Of a stretch of DNA of 8,829 bases, positions 1 to 6,189 are shown in pieces (the stretch's first letter is position 1; every line of letters begins with the position of its first letter). The stretch spans positions 1 to 8,829 of the forward strand of contig CAJOMT010000049.1 in the NCBI GenBank assembly GCA_905235815.1, in the 5' to 3' direction. The notes beneath the pieces are model-generated. The model was not told the origin of the DNA. It searched no databases and saw only the letters and a list, made by a program, of their open reading frames with translations. This DNA comes from an uncultured Clostridia bacterium. GTDB taxonomy: Bacteria > Bacillota > Clostridia > Christensenellales > Borkfalkiaceae. Position numbers and translations under genes: made by a program.

Positions 1-6
1 AATTTC

Positions 7-12
7 TATAAT
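7..12 (+). promoter_or_regulatory. Possible -10 box of the ung promoter
   Basis: A perfect TATAAT hexamer lies about 64 bases before the preferred ung start codon. It would start transcription near base 19 and give a leader of about 57 bases. The -35 box would fall outside the left edge, so the promoter cannot be confirmed here. The surroundings are AT-rich, where this hexamer is common by chance. Confidence 0.35.
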
Positions 13-22
13 TTGGCTATTT

Positions 23-57
23 AAAGTTTACTTTTTAGCCGAAATTTGGTAAACTTT
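23..57 (+). promoter_or_regulatory. Inverted repeat (potential hairpin) in the ung leader
   Basis: AAAGTTTAC (23-31) is the exact reverse complement of GTAAACTTT (49-57), giving a 9-bp stem with a 17-base loop. The 3' arm ends 5 bases before the ung Shine-Dalgarno sequence. A second weaker hairpin, GGCTA (15-19) with TAGCC (36-40) plus AAAG/CTTT inside it, uses some of the same bases, so the two exclude each other. No T-run follows either stem, so neither is a typical terminator. The stems are AT-rich and a function is not established. Confidence 0.35.
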
Positions 58-62
58 CCTTT

Positions 63-70
63 AAGAGGTG
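63..70 (+). promoter_or_regulatory. Ribosome binding site that decides the ung start
   Basis: AAGAGGTG lies 5 bases before the ATG at 76 and closely matches the core anti-Shine-Dalgarno complement. The in-frame TTG at 46, which would give a protein 10 residues longer, has no such site in front of it. The ATG is therefore the better start. Confidence 0.85.
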
Positions 71-75
71 AAAAA

Positions 76-744
76 ATGGTCGTTATAGGAAATGAGTGGG
101 ACGATATCCTTGCTCCGCTTTTTCAAAGCGAAAATTATTTGAAAATACGAGAGTTTTTAAAGCAAGAATACTCTCATTATACCGTATATCCGTCGATGTA
201 CGATATTTTTAACGCATTCAAAATGACGCCTTACAGCAAAGTAAAAGCGGTCATACTCGGTCAAGATCCTTACCACGAACCCGGTCAGGCGCACGGGCTT
301 TGCTTTTCGGTTAAAGAAGGCACTAAACTACCGCCCTCGCTCGTCAATATCTATAAAGAACTCGAAAGCGATTTGGGAATTCCGCCCGCACAAAGCGGCA
401 ATCTCGAAAAATGGGCAAGGCAAGGAGTTCTGCTGCTCAACACCACGCTTACCGTCAGACAAGGTATGGCCAACTCGCATAAGGACTGCGGCTGGACCGA
501 ATTTACCGACGAAGTCATAAAAATTCTCGCAGAAAGGGAAAAACCTATCGTTTTTATCCTCTGGGGCGCAAATGCGAGAAGCAAAAAGAAATTCATCGAT
601 AATCGCCACTTCGTCATCGAAAGCGCTCACCCAAGCCCCTTATCTTGCTATAACGGCTTCTTCGGGAGCAAACCATTCTCCAAAACGAACGACTTCCTTA
701 CAAAACACGGCGAAACCGCTATCGACTGGAATTTGACCGACTGA
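76..744 (+). CDS. ung: Uracil-DNA glycosylase, family 1
   Basis: Removes uracil from DNA, arising from cytosine deamination or dUTP incorporation, as the first step of cytoplasmic base excision repair. Starting at the ATG at 76 the protein has 222 residues, the usual family length. Family 1 motifs are all present: the catalytic water-activating loop GQDPYH at residues 62-67 (catalytic Asp64), the uracil-stacking Phe in GLCFSV (about residue 77), the uracil-reading Asn in LLNTTLTV (about 122), and the DNA-intercalation motif HPSPLS at 185-190 with its catalytic His. The open reading frame extends in-frame to a TTG at 46, but the strong ribosome site favours ATG 76. It lies 52 bases before spoVT on the same strand, so read-through into the sporulation operon is possible. 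I see no damage or unusual composition. Identification is secure; only the start is a choice. Confidence 0.97.
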   Translation: MVVIGNEWDDILAPLFQSENYLKIREFLKQEYSHYTVYPSMYDIFNAFKMTPYSKVKAVILGQDPYHEPGQAHGLCFSVKEGTKLPPSLVNIYKELESDLGIPPAQSGNLEKWARQGVLLLNTTLTVRQGMANSHKDCGWTEFTDEVIKILAEREKPIVFILWGANARSKKKFIDNRHFVIESAHPSPLSCYNGFFGSKPFSKTNDFLTKHGETAIDWNLTD

Positions 745-796
745 ATCCATACATATTTTTCCGTTCTTTGCAAAAAATACTTCCGAGGAGATATTT

Positions 797-1336
797 ATGA
801 GAGCAACCGGAATAGTCAGACGTATGGATATGCTCGGAAGAGTGGTTATCCCAAAAGAAATCAGAAACACTTTAAAAATCAACTTCGGCGACCCGATAGA
901 GGTCTACACCGAAAAAGACGAAATTATTTTAAAGAGATATTCGCCCATTTTCAATCTCGACGGGGCGGCGAAAAGCGTAGTTACGAGCCTTAAAAAACTT
1001 ACCGGACACAGCGCTTTTATTACGGATAAAGACGTATTCGTGTCGGGCGACGGCGAAAAAACCGAAAGCATCATCGGCAAAAATATTTCGTCCGAACTCG
1101 AAAAACTCATCTCGGAAAAAAAGAACGTTATAGTAAATTTTTCGGACGGCTTGGGCGCAGTTCCGCTCTGCGGCGGCGAACAAGTCTTTTTCAATCAACT
1201 GTTCGTTCCCATCGTGTTTGAAAACGAAGGGATAGGACTCGTAATCCTATGCGACGAGCAAAAAGAGAGAAATATCTCTCCTTCCGACGTTCAACTCGCA
1301 ACTCTCGGCGCTGAATTTATCGCCGCTAACGTCTGA
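797..1336 (+). CDS. spoVT: Stage V sporulation protein T (AbrB-type regulator)
   Basis: A transcription regulator which, in Bacillus, is made in the forespore under sigma-G and tunes late forespore genes. The 179 residues match the roughly 178 of Bacillus SpoVT. Residues 1-50 form the swapped-hairpin SpoVT/AbrB DNA-binding domain: the start MRATGIVRRMDMLGRVVIPK is nearly the same as in B. subtilis, followed by a KRYSPI linker. Residues about 55-179 fit the C-terminal GAF-like domain (GHSAFITDKDVFVSG, then VPIVFENEGIGLVIL). The full GAF part separates SpoVT from short AbrB proteins of about 95 residues. The start is supported by GAGGAG at 785-790, six bases before ATG. The stop is followed after one base by the flippase start. 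As in Bacillus, it heads a spoVT-flippase-mazG group, which suggests the host sporulates or descends from spore formers. Confidence 0.94.
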   Translation: MRATGIVRRMDMLGRVVIPKEIRNTLKINFGDPIEVYTEKDEIILKRYSPIFNLDGAAKSVVTSLKKLTGHSAFITDKDVFVSGDGEKTESIIGKNISSELEKLISEKKNVIVNFSDGLGAVPLCGGEQVFFNQLFVPIVFENEGIGLVILCDEQKERNISPSDVQLATLGAEFIAANV

Positions 1337-1337
1337 T

Positions 1338-2699
1338 ATGGCGTATGCAAATAAAAAATCGCTCGGCGGTGCAATCAAGGGCACTTTGATACTTTCCGTC
1401 GGCGGTCTTGTTACAAAAGTTATAGGAGCGCTCTACCGTATACCATTAACTAACATTCTCGGAACCGAGGGGCTTGGAATTTATCAGACTGTCTTTCCGC
1501 TTTATACGATACTTTTAACCTTTTCGTCCACGGGCGTACCTGCGGCGATAGCAAAGACCGTAGCGTCGTCGGACGGCGACGGAAAAGACGTCTTGAAAAG
1601 TTCTCTCTCGCTGTTTCTGCCTATCGGGACGATAGGCTTTTTACTTATGGCGGCATTTTCTATGCCGATAAGCGCTTGGCAAGGCGAGCCGAACGCTTTT
1701 TACGCCTACCTCGCACTCTCGCCGTCCGTTGCGCTCGTCGCCGCAATCTCGTGCATAAGAGGTTACTTTCAAGGCAAAAAAAATATGGCGCCGACCGCCT
1801 TATCTCAAATAATCGAACAATCCGTCAAACTTGTGTTCGGGTTGGGACTTTGCTTGCTCTTTCCCGCTAAACCGTTTTTATCGGCAGCACTCGCAACCCT
1901 CGCCGTTACAATCAGCGAAGCGGCGGCGCTAATCTATCTTTTCCTTAAATTTCATTCGTGCGAAAATTTAACGACTACTTCCAAAAAATACCCCGTTAAA
2001 CGACTTATAGCCGTGGTTATCCCAATTACCCTATCGGCGATACTCCTGCCCGTGGCACGGGTGTACGACAGTTTTACCATAGTAAATTTTTTAAGCGCAT
2101 ATACCGATAACGCCACGTCGCTCTACGGAATTTATACCGGCGGAGTAGAATCTTTGATAGGCGTACCCGTTGCCGTGTGCTACGGCGTTGCGGCGGCTTT
2201 TCTGCCCGCAATTTCGTCGCTTATAAAAAATGGCGAATCACAAGAGGCGAACAAGCGTGCGGGGCAAGCGCTTATTCTCACGTTTTTACTTTCCGCACTC
2301 GCTGCGGCGGCAGTGTATATTCTGGCGGAGCCCTGCGTAAAAATTTTATACCCTAAATTAGACTTTTTCGAACAAAACACTACGATACGCCTTTTAAAAG
2401 CGGCGGCGGTAAATATAGCGTTCATTTCCTTACTTCAAACCGAAACGAGTTGCCTTATAGCGTTTGAGAGGCCTTACGTCCCTTGTTTACTTTTGGGAAC
2501 AGGTCTATTAGTTAAGATAATTTTACAGCCGTTTTTGCTTAAAATTCCCGAAATAAATATTTTTGCGGCGTTGATTTCGGATATTTTATGTTATTTTGTT
2601 GCGGTTTTCGGAAATTTGGTTTATATTATTATATATACAAATAAAAATTTTTTAAAGGAATCTGCTTATGAAAATCATCTTGGCAGGAATAGGAATTAA
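1338..2699 (+). CDS. yabM: SpoVB/YabM-type polysaccharide or lipid-linked sugar flippase (MOP superfamily)
   Basis: An integral membrane protein of 453 residues, mostly hydrophobic, with about a dozen likely helices. The N-terminus (GTLILSVGGLVTKVIGALYR, about residues 15-34) and the loop RGYFQGKKNMAPTALSQIIE (141-160) are hallmarks of the SpoVB branch of the MATE/MurJ-like exporters. Members move lipid-linked cell-wall or polysaccharide precursors across the membrane; SpoVB itself is needed for spore cortex formation. Position between spoVT and mazG matches B. subtilis yabM, so I name it by synteny; the substrate is not visible. There is no recognisable Shine-Dalgarno before ATG 1338, and the spoVT stop lies one base upstream (TGATATG), so translation is probably coupled to spoVT. 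The 3' end overlaps the MazG gene by 32 bases and contains its ribosome site. It could instead be a general MurJ-like lipid II flippase. Confidence 0.88.
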   Translation: MAYANKKSLGGAIKGTLILSVGGLVTKVIGALYRIPLTNILGTEGLGIYQTVFPLYTILLTFSSTGVPAAIAKTVASSDGDGKDVLKSSLSLFLPIGTIGFLLMAAFSMPISAWQGEPNAFYAYLALSPSVALVAAISCIRGYFQGKKNMAPTALSQIIEQSVKLVFGLGLCLLFPAKPFLSAALATLAVTISEAAALIYLFLKFHSCENLTTTSKKYPVKRLIAVVIPITLSAILLPVARVYDSFTIVNFLSAYTDNATSLYGIYTGGVESLIGVPVAVCYGVAAAFLPAISSLIKNGESQEANKRAGQALILTFLLSALAAAAVYILAEPCVKILYPKLDFFEQNTTIRLLKAAAVNIAFISLLQTETSCLIAFERPYVPCLLLGTGLLVKIILQPFLLKIPEINIFAALISDILCYFVAVFGNLVYIIIYTNKNFLKESAYENHLGRNRN

Positions 2700-4080
2700 A
2701 GAGGGCGATATAAGCATTTCCGCTTACAAAGCCGCCACTTCCGGAAAAAAAGTTTACCTAAGGACCGCCTTGACAAAAAGCGCCGAAAGTCTTGCCGAAC
2801 TCGGCATCAACGCAGAGCCGCTCGATAGAATTTACCAAAAATCGAGAAATTTCGATACGCTGTCCAAAAATCTTGCGGAAGTAATTCTAAGCACTGCCAA
2901 AACCGAAGAAGTCGTTTATCTCGTCGACGGCGACGTTTTAAGCGACGAGTCTTGCCGCATAATAATAAATAAACGAGGCGGCAAAGACGTAGAAATTATT
3001 TCAGGCGTTTCGAGGGCGACGGCTTACCTCGAAAAACTCGGAGTTCAAAGTAACTACTGCGCTCTCTCCGCCTACGCCTTAAACTCGGCGAAAATTTCTC
3101 TGCCCCTTATCGTTACAGACATCGACAATATGTTCGTCGCAAGCAAGGTAAAACTTTTCCTTTCCGAAAAATATGGCGACGAAATACCCTGCTATAAGTT
3201 CATTAACGGCAATTTTAAGAAAATTCAACTTTACGAGTTCGACTTCGATAACGACTTCGATTATTCGTGCGCACTCGTAATTTTAAGCCTCGATTTTCTA
3301 CATAGAGAAAGGCACGACTTCGACGATTTGATTGAAATTTTAAGGGCTTTACGTTCCGAAAACGGTTGTCCTTGGGATAAGGCGCAGACAAAAGAGTCAA
3401 TAAGGATAAATATGATCGAGGAGGCTTACGAACTCGTCGACGCAGTTACACGTGGCGATGACGACGACATTTTGGAAGAAACGGGCGACGTCATTCTGCA
3501 AGCGGCGTTTCAGGCGGTTTTCGCCGAAGAAAGAGGCGCGTTCAATTATGGCGACGTCTTAAGCGGAATATGCAATAAACTTATTTCCCGTCATACGCAT
3601 ATATTCGGTGCGGATAGCGCAAACAGCGCCGACGCCGCACTCTCGGTATGGGATAAAAACAAGCAAAAAGAAAAGGGCTACGCTTCCGGTGCGGAATATA
3701 TCTCATCCGTTCCCAAAAATTTGCCCGCTCTTTTAAGGGCTGAAAAAGTCGGAAACAGAGCGAAAAAATATAATCTCGATTTCGAGAACGTAAATCAGGT
3801 TTTCGATAAAATCTACGAGGAATGTGACGAATTGAAAGAGGCGCTCGCTCTTAGCGACGAAGATCATATAAAAGAAGAATGCGGAGACCTTCTCTTTACG
3901 GCGGTAAACCTTTTGCGGAAGATAGGCGTTGAGGCGGAAGAAGCGCTTGCGCAATCGACCGAAAAATTTATAGACAGATTCAAACGTGCCGAGATGGCGG
4001 CTATAAAAGACGGTAAAAACGTTAAAAACTTAACTCCAAAAGAGTTCGACGAATACTACAATGCAGTTAAAAAGTCTTGA
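2668..4080 (+). CDS. mazG: Tetrapyrrole-methylase-like / MazG nucleotide pyrophosphohydrolase fusion (YabN type)
   Basis: The C-terminal half hydrolyses nucleoside triphosphates to monophosphates and pyrophosphate, which helps clear abnormal nucleotides. The 470 residues compare with about 489 in B. subtilis YabN. Residues 1-210 resemble the SAM-dependent tetrapyrrole methylase fold (ILAGIGIKEGD at 4-14, YLVDGDVL at 84-91, EIISGVSRATAYLEKLGV at 109-126) but the usual GLGPGD and VPGHPLVAE loops are altered. Two MazG units follow. The first begins at GCPWDKAQTKESI (233-245), with EEAYE at 251-255 and EETGD at 270-274. The second has EECDE at 384-388 and EECGD at 403-407. Both units keep the EExxE and ExxD metal ligands. 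AAGGAA at 2655-2660, inside the flippase gene, sets the start seven bases on. It ends inside dusB with a 20-base overlap. The methylase-like part may not catalyse anything. Confidence 0.92.
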   Translation: MKIILAGIGIKEGDISISAYKAATSGKKVYLRTALTKSAESLAELGINAEPLDRIYQKSRNFDTLSKNLAEVILSTAKTEEVVYLVDGDVLSDESCRIIINKRGGKDVEIISGVSRATAYLEKLGVQSNYCALSAYALNSAKISLPLIVTDIDNMFVASKVKLFLSEKYGDEIPCYKFINGNFKKIQLYEFDFDNDFDYSCALVILSLDFLHRERHDFDDLIEILRALRSENGCPWDKAQTKESIRINMIEEAYELVDAVTRGDDDDILEETGDVILQAAFQAVFAEERGAFNYGDVLSGICNKLISRHTHIFGADSANSADAALSVWDKNKQKEKGYASGAEYISSVPKNLPALLRAEKVGNRAKKYNLDFENVNQVFDKIYEECDELKEALALSDEDHIKEECGDLLFTAVNLLRKIGVEAEEALAQSTEKFIDRFKRAEMAAIKDGKNVKNLTPKEFDEYYNAVKKS

Positions 4081-5002
4081 TATAGGTCGATTAACGCTAA
4101 AAAATAATCTTCTGCTTGCACCGCTTGCCGGATTTTCGGACTTTGCGATGCGCTCTATCTGCTCATCTTACGGAGCGGCGCTTTGCTTTACCGAAATGGT
4201 CAGCGCAAAAGGTCTTATTTACAATTCGGAGGCAACGAAAGACCTACTATATTCCCCGCCCGAAGAAACAATTAAGGCGGCACAGATTTTCGGCAACGAC
4301 CCGTATATTATGCGAAAGGCAATCGAAAAAAGCGAAATGCAAGACTTCGACGTGATAGATATAAATTTCGGCTGCCCTATGCCGAAAATATTCAATAACG
4401 GCGAAGGCAGCGCTTTGCTTGCCAACCCGTCTTTGGCTGAAAAAATAGTAAACGAATGTAAAAAAAGCGGCAAAATAATCACCGCTAAAATGAGAATAGG
4501 TATTACGGAAGATAAATTAGTCGCCGCAGACTTTGCCAAAGCTTTGGAACAAGGCGGAGCGGATATGATAACCGTACACGGCAGAACGAGGGATAAAATC
4601 TATGCCGGAAAACCCGATTACGACGAGATATACAAGGCGAAAAAAGCGGTTTCGGTGCCGGTTATCGCAAACGGCGGAATTTACACTTCCAAAGACGCAG
4701 ACGAGATGATCGCAAATACCGGCGCAGACGGCGTGATGCTCGCCAGAGGCGCGCTCGAAAGGCCGTTTTTATTCTCCGAAATTTTGGGCGTCGATTGCGA
4801 TAAAAGCAAAAAAAACTTGATTAAACGACATATAGCCCTACTTAGAACGCATTATGACGACAAATATACGGCGATAAATTTCAGAAAACAACTCTGTCTC
4901 TACATAAAGGGCGAAAAGGACAACGCTAAACTCAAAGAGAAGATTTTTAAACTTTCCGACACCGAAAGCATACTGCGTGAAGTAGACGAGTTCTTCGCTT
5001 AA
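4061..5002 (+). CDS. dusB: tRNA-dihydrouridine synthase (DusB-like)
   Basis: An FMN- and NADPH-dependent enzyme reducing uridine to dihydrouridine in tRNA. The 313 residues form the Dus TIM barrel: the FMN-binding start LLLAPLAGFSDFAMR (17-31), TEMVSAKG (44-51), the active-site motif INFGCPMPKIFNNGEGSALL (101-120) with the catalytic proton donor Cys105, the phosphate or FMN residues TVHGRTR (171-177), ANGGI (203-207) and GADGVMLARGALERPF (221-236). The last 70 residues are the helical C-terminal domain that holds the tRNA. Length is near the usual 320. The ATG at 4061 lacks a good ribosome site and overlaps mazG by 20 bases, which suggests coupled translation. In B. subtilis the S4-domain gene yabO follows yabN; here dusB is in that place. 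The exact Dus subfamily is inferred from overall resemblance; identity as a Dus enzyme is secure. Confidence 0.93.
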   Translation: MQLKSLDIGRLTLKNNLLLAPLAGFSDFAMRSICSSYGAALCFTEMVSAKGLIYNSEATKDLLYSPPEETIKAAQIFGNDPYIMRKAIEKSEMQDFDVIDINFGCPMPKIFNNGEGSALLANPSLAEKIVNECKKSGKIITAKMRIGITEDKLVAADFAKALEQGGADMITVHGRTRDKIYAGKPDYDEIYKAKKAVSVPVIANGGIYTSKDADEMIANTGADGVMLARGALERPFLFSEILGVDCDKSKKNLIKRHIALLRTHYDDKYTAINFRKQLCLYIKGEKDNAKLKEKIFKLSDTESILREVDEFFA

Positions 5003-5006
5003 AACG

Positions 5007-5633
5007 TTATTTTGAAAATCTCGTCCTCGAAATTTTAAGATAGTATTCGCCTATCGGCTCTATTTCAAACTCACTGTCGCCGTAGGCGTCCTTTACGACG
5101 TTGCCCTTAAAATCGGTTGCGACCACCCTTTCGCCCGAAATAAGAATTACGGGTATGCCGAGAAGGTACGAATACGCCCTTAAAACTATTCTGTCCATTT
5201 CCGCTAAATTGCCCTTTTTTACTGCGATCACAGTCTTTACGCCGCAAACGGCGTAAGATCTTAAAAGTTCGTAAGAATAAAAGTCGTCGCCGACGGCTAT
5301 GGCGATCTTGCCGGATTCAACTTCGTATATCCCCGCATTAACGCCCGGCATATACGGACTATCCTCGTATGCGATGGTCATATCGCTTATTCCGAGCAAT
5401 TTACCCTTTTCAAACACGCCGGCAGAATGGCGAAAAATACCGTAATTGTCCGTATCGAACGGACACACCAGCGTACAGGAAAATTTTTCGGAGAGTTTTG
5501 CGAGATTTTTGAGTTCGGTGTTTTCGCCGCTGAGTTCTTTTTTGTATTTTACGGTTCGACGCTTGTCGGCGAGAATTAAAATATCCGAATCCGAGGACTC
5601 GGGAATCGCCGTAGTAATCGTTTTAACTTTCAA
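5007..5633 (-). CDS. Nitrilase-superfamily-like protein, apparently lacking the catalytic triad
   Basis: A 208-residue protein whose pattern follows carbon-nitrogen hydrolases. DILILADKRR (17-26) sits where ADLIVFPE is expected. HSAGVFEKGKLLGISDM (69-85) corresponds to the strand-turn before the catalytic Lys. MPGVNAGIYEVESGKIAIAV (95-114) and GDDFYSYELLRSYAVCGVKT (115-134) correspond to the pG..vf...kiGv.iC.D..fPE..R..a..GA region. By this manual alignment the Glu is replaced in LADK, the Lys position reads SDM, and the nucleophile Cys is Gly115, so amide hydrolysis is unlikely. The family is usually about 250-280 residues, so this is short. The reading frame is intact, which argues against decay. 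I place the start at TTG 5633-5631 because of a strong ribosome site; the frame runs open to an ATG at 5738 inside trmL. It stands alone, divergent from trmL and convergent with dusB. Function unknown; a ligand-binding or scaffold role is inference only. Confidence 0.65.
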   Translation of the reverse strand: MKVKTITTAIPESSDSDILILADKRRTVKYKKELSGENTELKNLAKLSEKFSCTLVCPFDTDNYGIFRHSAGVFEKGKLLGISDMTIAYEDSPYMPGVNAGIYEVESGKIAIAVGDDFYSYELLRSYAVCGVKTVIAVKKGNLAEMDRIVLRAYSYLLGIPVILISGERVVATDFKGNVVKDAYGDSEFEIEPIGEYYLKISRTRFSK

Positions 5634-5638
5634 TAATT

Positions 5639-5650
5639 CACCTCTCCTTT
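5639..5650 (-). promoter_or_regulatory. Ribosome binding site selecting a TTG start
   Basis: Read on the minus strand this is AAAGGAGAGGTG followed by AATTA and then TTG (5633-5631). GAGGTG sits 5 bases from the TTG, the same spacing as the AAGAGGTG before ung. The upstream in-frame ATG at 5738-5736 would place the N-terminus across this site and inside trmL, giving 35 extra residues with no nitrilase similarity. Confidence 0.8.
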
Positions 5651-5682
5651 TATAATATTTTTTTAACTTTGAAATTGTTAAC
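5651..5682. promoter_or_regulatory. Probable divergent promoter region between the nitrilase-like gene and trmL
   Basis: On the plus strand TATAAT at 5651-5656 is a consensus -10 for trmL. Its -35 (TTTCAA, 5628-5633, 17-base spacing) is poor. On the minus strand TATTAT (5657-5652) lies 18 bases after TTAACA (5681-5676), a good -35/-10 pair for the nitrilase-like gene. The two -10 boxes share five of six base pairs. The minus transcript would start near 5645, leaving a leader of only about 12 bases that still contains GAGGTG. The 61-base gap is AT-rich, so chance matches are likely. Confidence 0.4.
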
Positions 5683-5694
5683 GACGGAGGAAAT

Positions 5695-6189
5695 ATGTTC
5701 AACATTGTTTTAGTAGAACCCGAAATTCCGCAAAACACGGGAAATATATCGAGAACTTGTGCGGCAACTCATACGACGTTGCACCTCGTAAGGCCGCTCG
5801 GCTTTGAAATTTCGGACAGAACTTTAAAGCGTGCGGGGCTCGACTATTGGCAGTACCTCGACGTGAGATATTACGACAGTTTCGCCGAACTTTACGAAAA
5901 ATTTTCAAGCGAACACGACTTCTATTTTTTATCCACGAAGGGAAAAATCAGATATACGGACGCAAAATTCAAGGACGGAGACTTTTTGGTGTTCGGCAAA
6001 GAAAGTCACGGACTTCCCGAACCGCTTTTAAAAGAACATTACGACAAAACTCTCCGTATTCCTATGTGGCAGGATTTAAGGAGTTTAAACCTCTCAAATT
6101 CGGTGGCTATCACCCTCTACGAGGCTTTGAGACAAACAGACTTTAACGGGCTGAATACCGAGGGAAATCTGACCGGGAGAGCGGATTGA
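5695..6189 (+). CDS. trmL: tRNA (cytidine(34)-2'-O)-methyltransferase TrmL
   Basis: Uses S-adenosylmethionine to methylate the ribose of the wobble base, position 34, in leucine tRNAs. It is a small SPOUT-class enzyme of 164 residues, close to the family's usual 150-160. The trefoil-knot motifs are present in order: VEPEIPQNTGNISRTCAA (7-24), the HLVRPLGFEISDRTLKRAGLD stretch (30-50), FGKESHGLP (100-108) and RIPMWQDLRSLNLSNSVAIT (121-140) followed by LYEALRQ. GGAGG at 5686-5690 lies 4 bases before the ATG. The last 15 or so residues past LRQ are polar and probably disordered. The stop codon overlaps the next gene's start by one base (TGATG), so the two are very likely translated together. The main uncertainty is target specificity, since SPOUT relatives can be hard to tell apart; the RSLNLSNS motif favours TrmL. 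Confidence 0.95.
   Translation: MFNIVLVEPEIPQNTGNISRTCAATHTTLHLVRPLGFEISDRTLKRAGLDYWQYLDVRYYDSFAELYEKFSSEHDFYFLSTKGKIRYTDAKFKDGDFLVFGKESHGLPEPLLKEHYDKTLRIPMWQDLRSLNLSNSVAITLYEALRQTDFNGLNTEGNLTGRAD

Noticed and set aside
46..75. Ung start at TTG 46, giving 10 extra N-terminal residues
   Set aside because: No ribosome site precedes it, while AAGAGGTG sits 5 bases before ATG 76. The extra residues overlap that site and the leader hairpin.
328..630. Minus-strand open frame of 100 codons within ung
   Set aside because: It is antisense to ung between its conserved motifs; no domain or start signal was seen.
1910..2420. Repeated GCGGCGGC-type stretches in the flippase gene
   Set aside because: They are runs of alanine codons in membrane helices, not a separate repeat element.
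4219..4539. Minus-strand open frame of 106 codons
   Set aside because: It is antisense to dusB across its catalytic motif. The opposite strand explains the open frame.
4985..5025. Possible bidirectional terminator spanning the dusB and nitrilase-like gene ends
   Set aside because: The outer stem is only 6 bp, the inner part is AAAA/TTTT with large internal loops, and no T-run follows. It is too weak to annotate as a terminator.
5634..5738. Longer N-terminus of the nitrilase-like protein from ATG 5738
   Set aside because: It would overlap the start of trmL on the other strand, cover the ribosome site at 5639-5650, and add residues with no family similarity.
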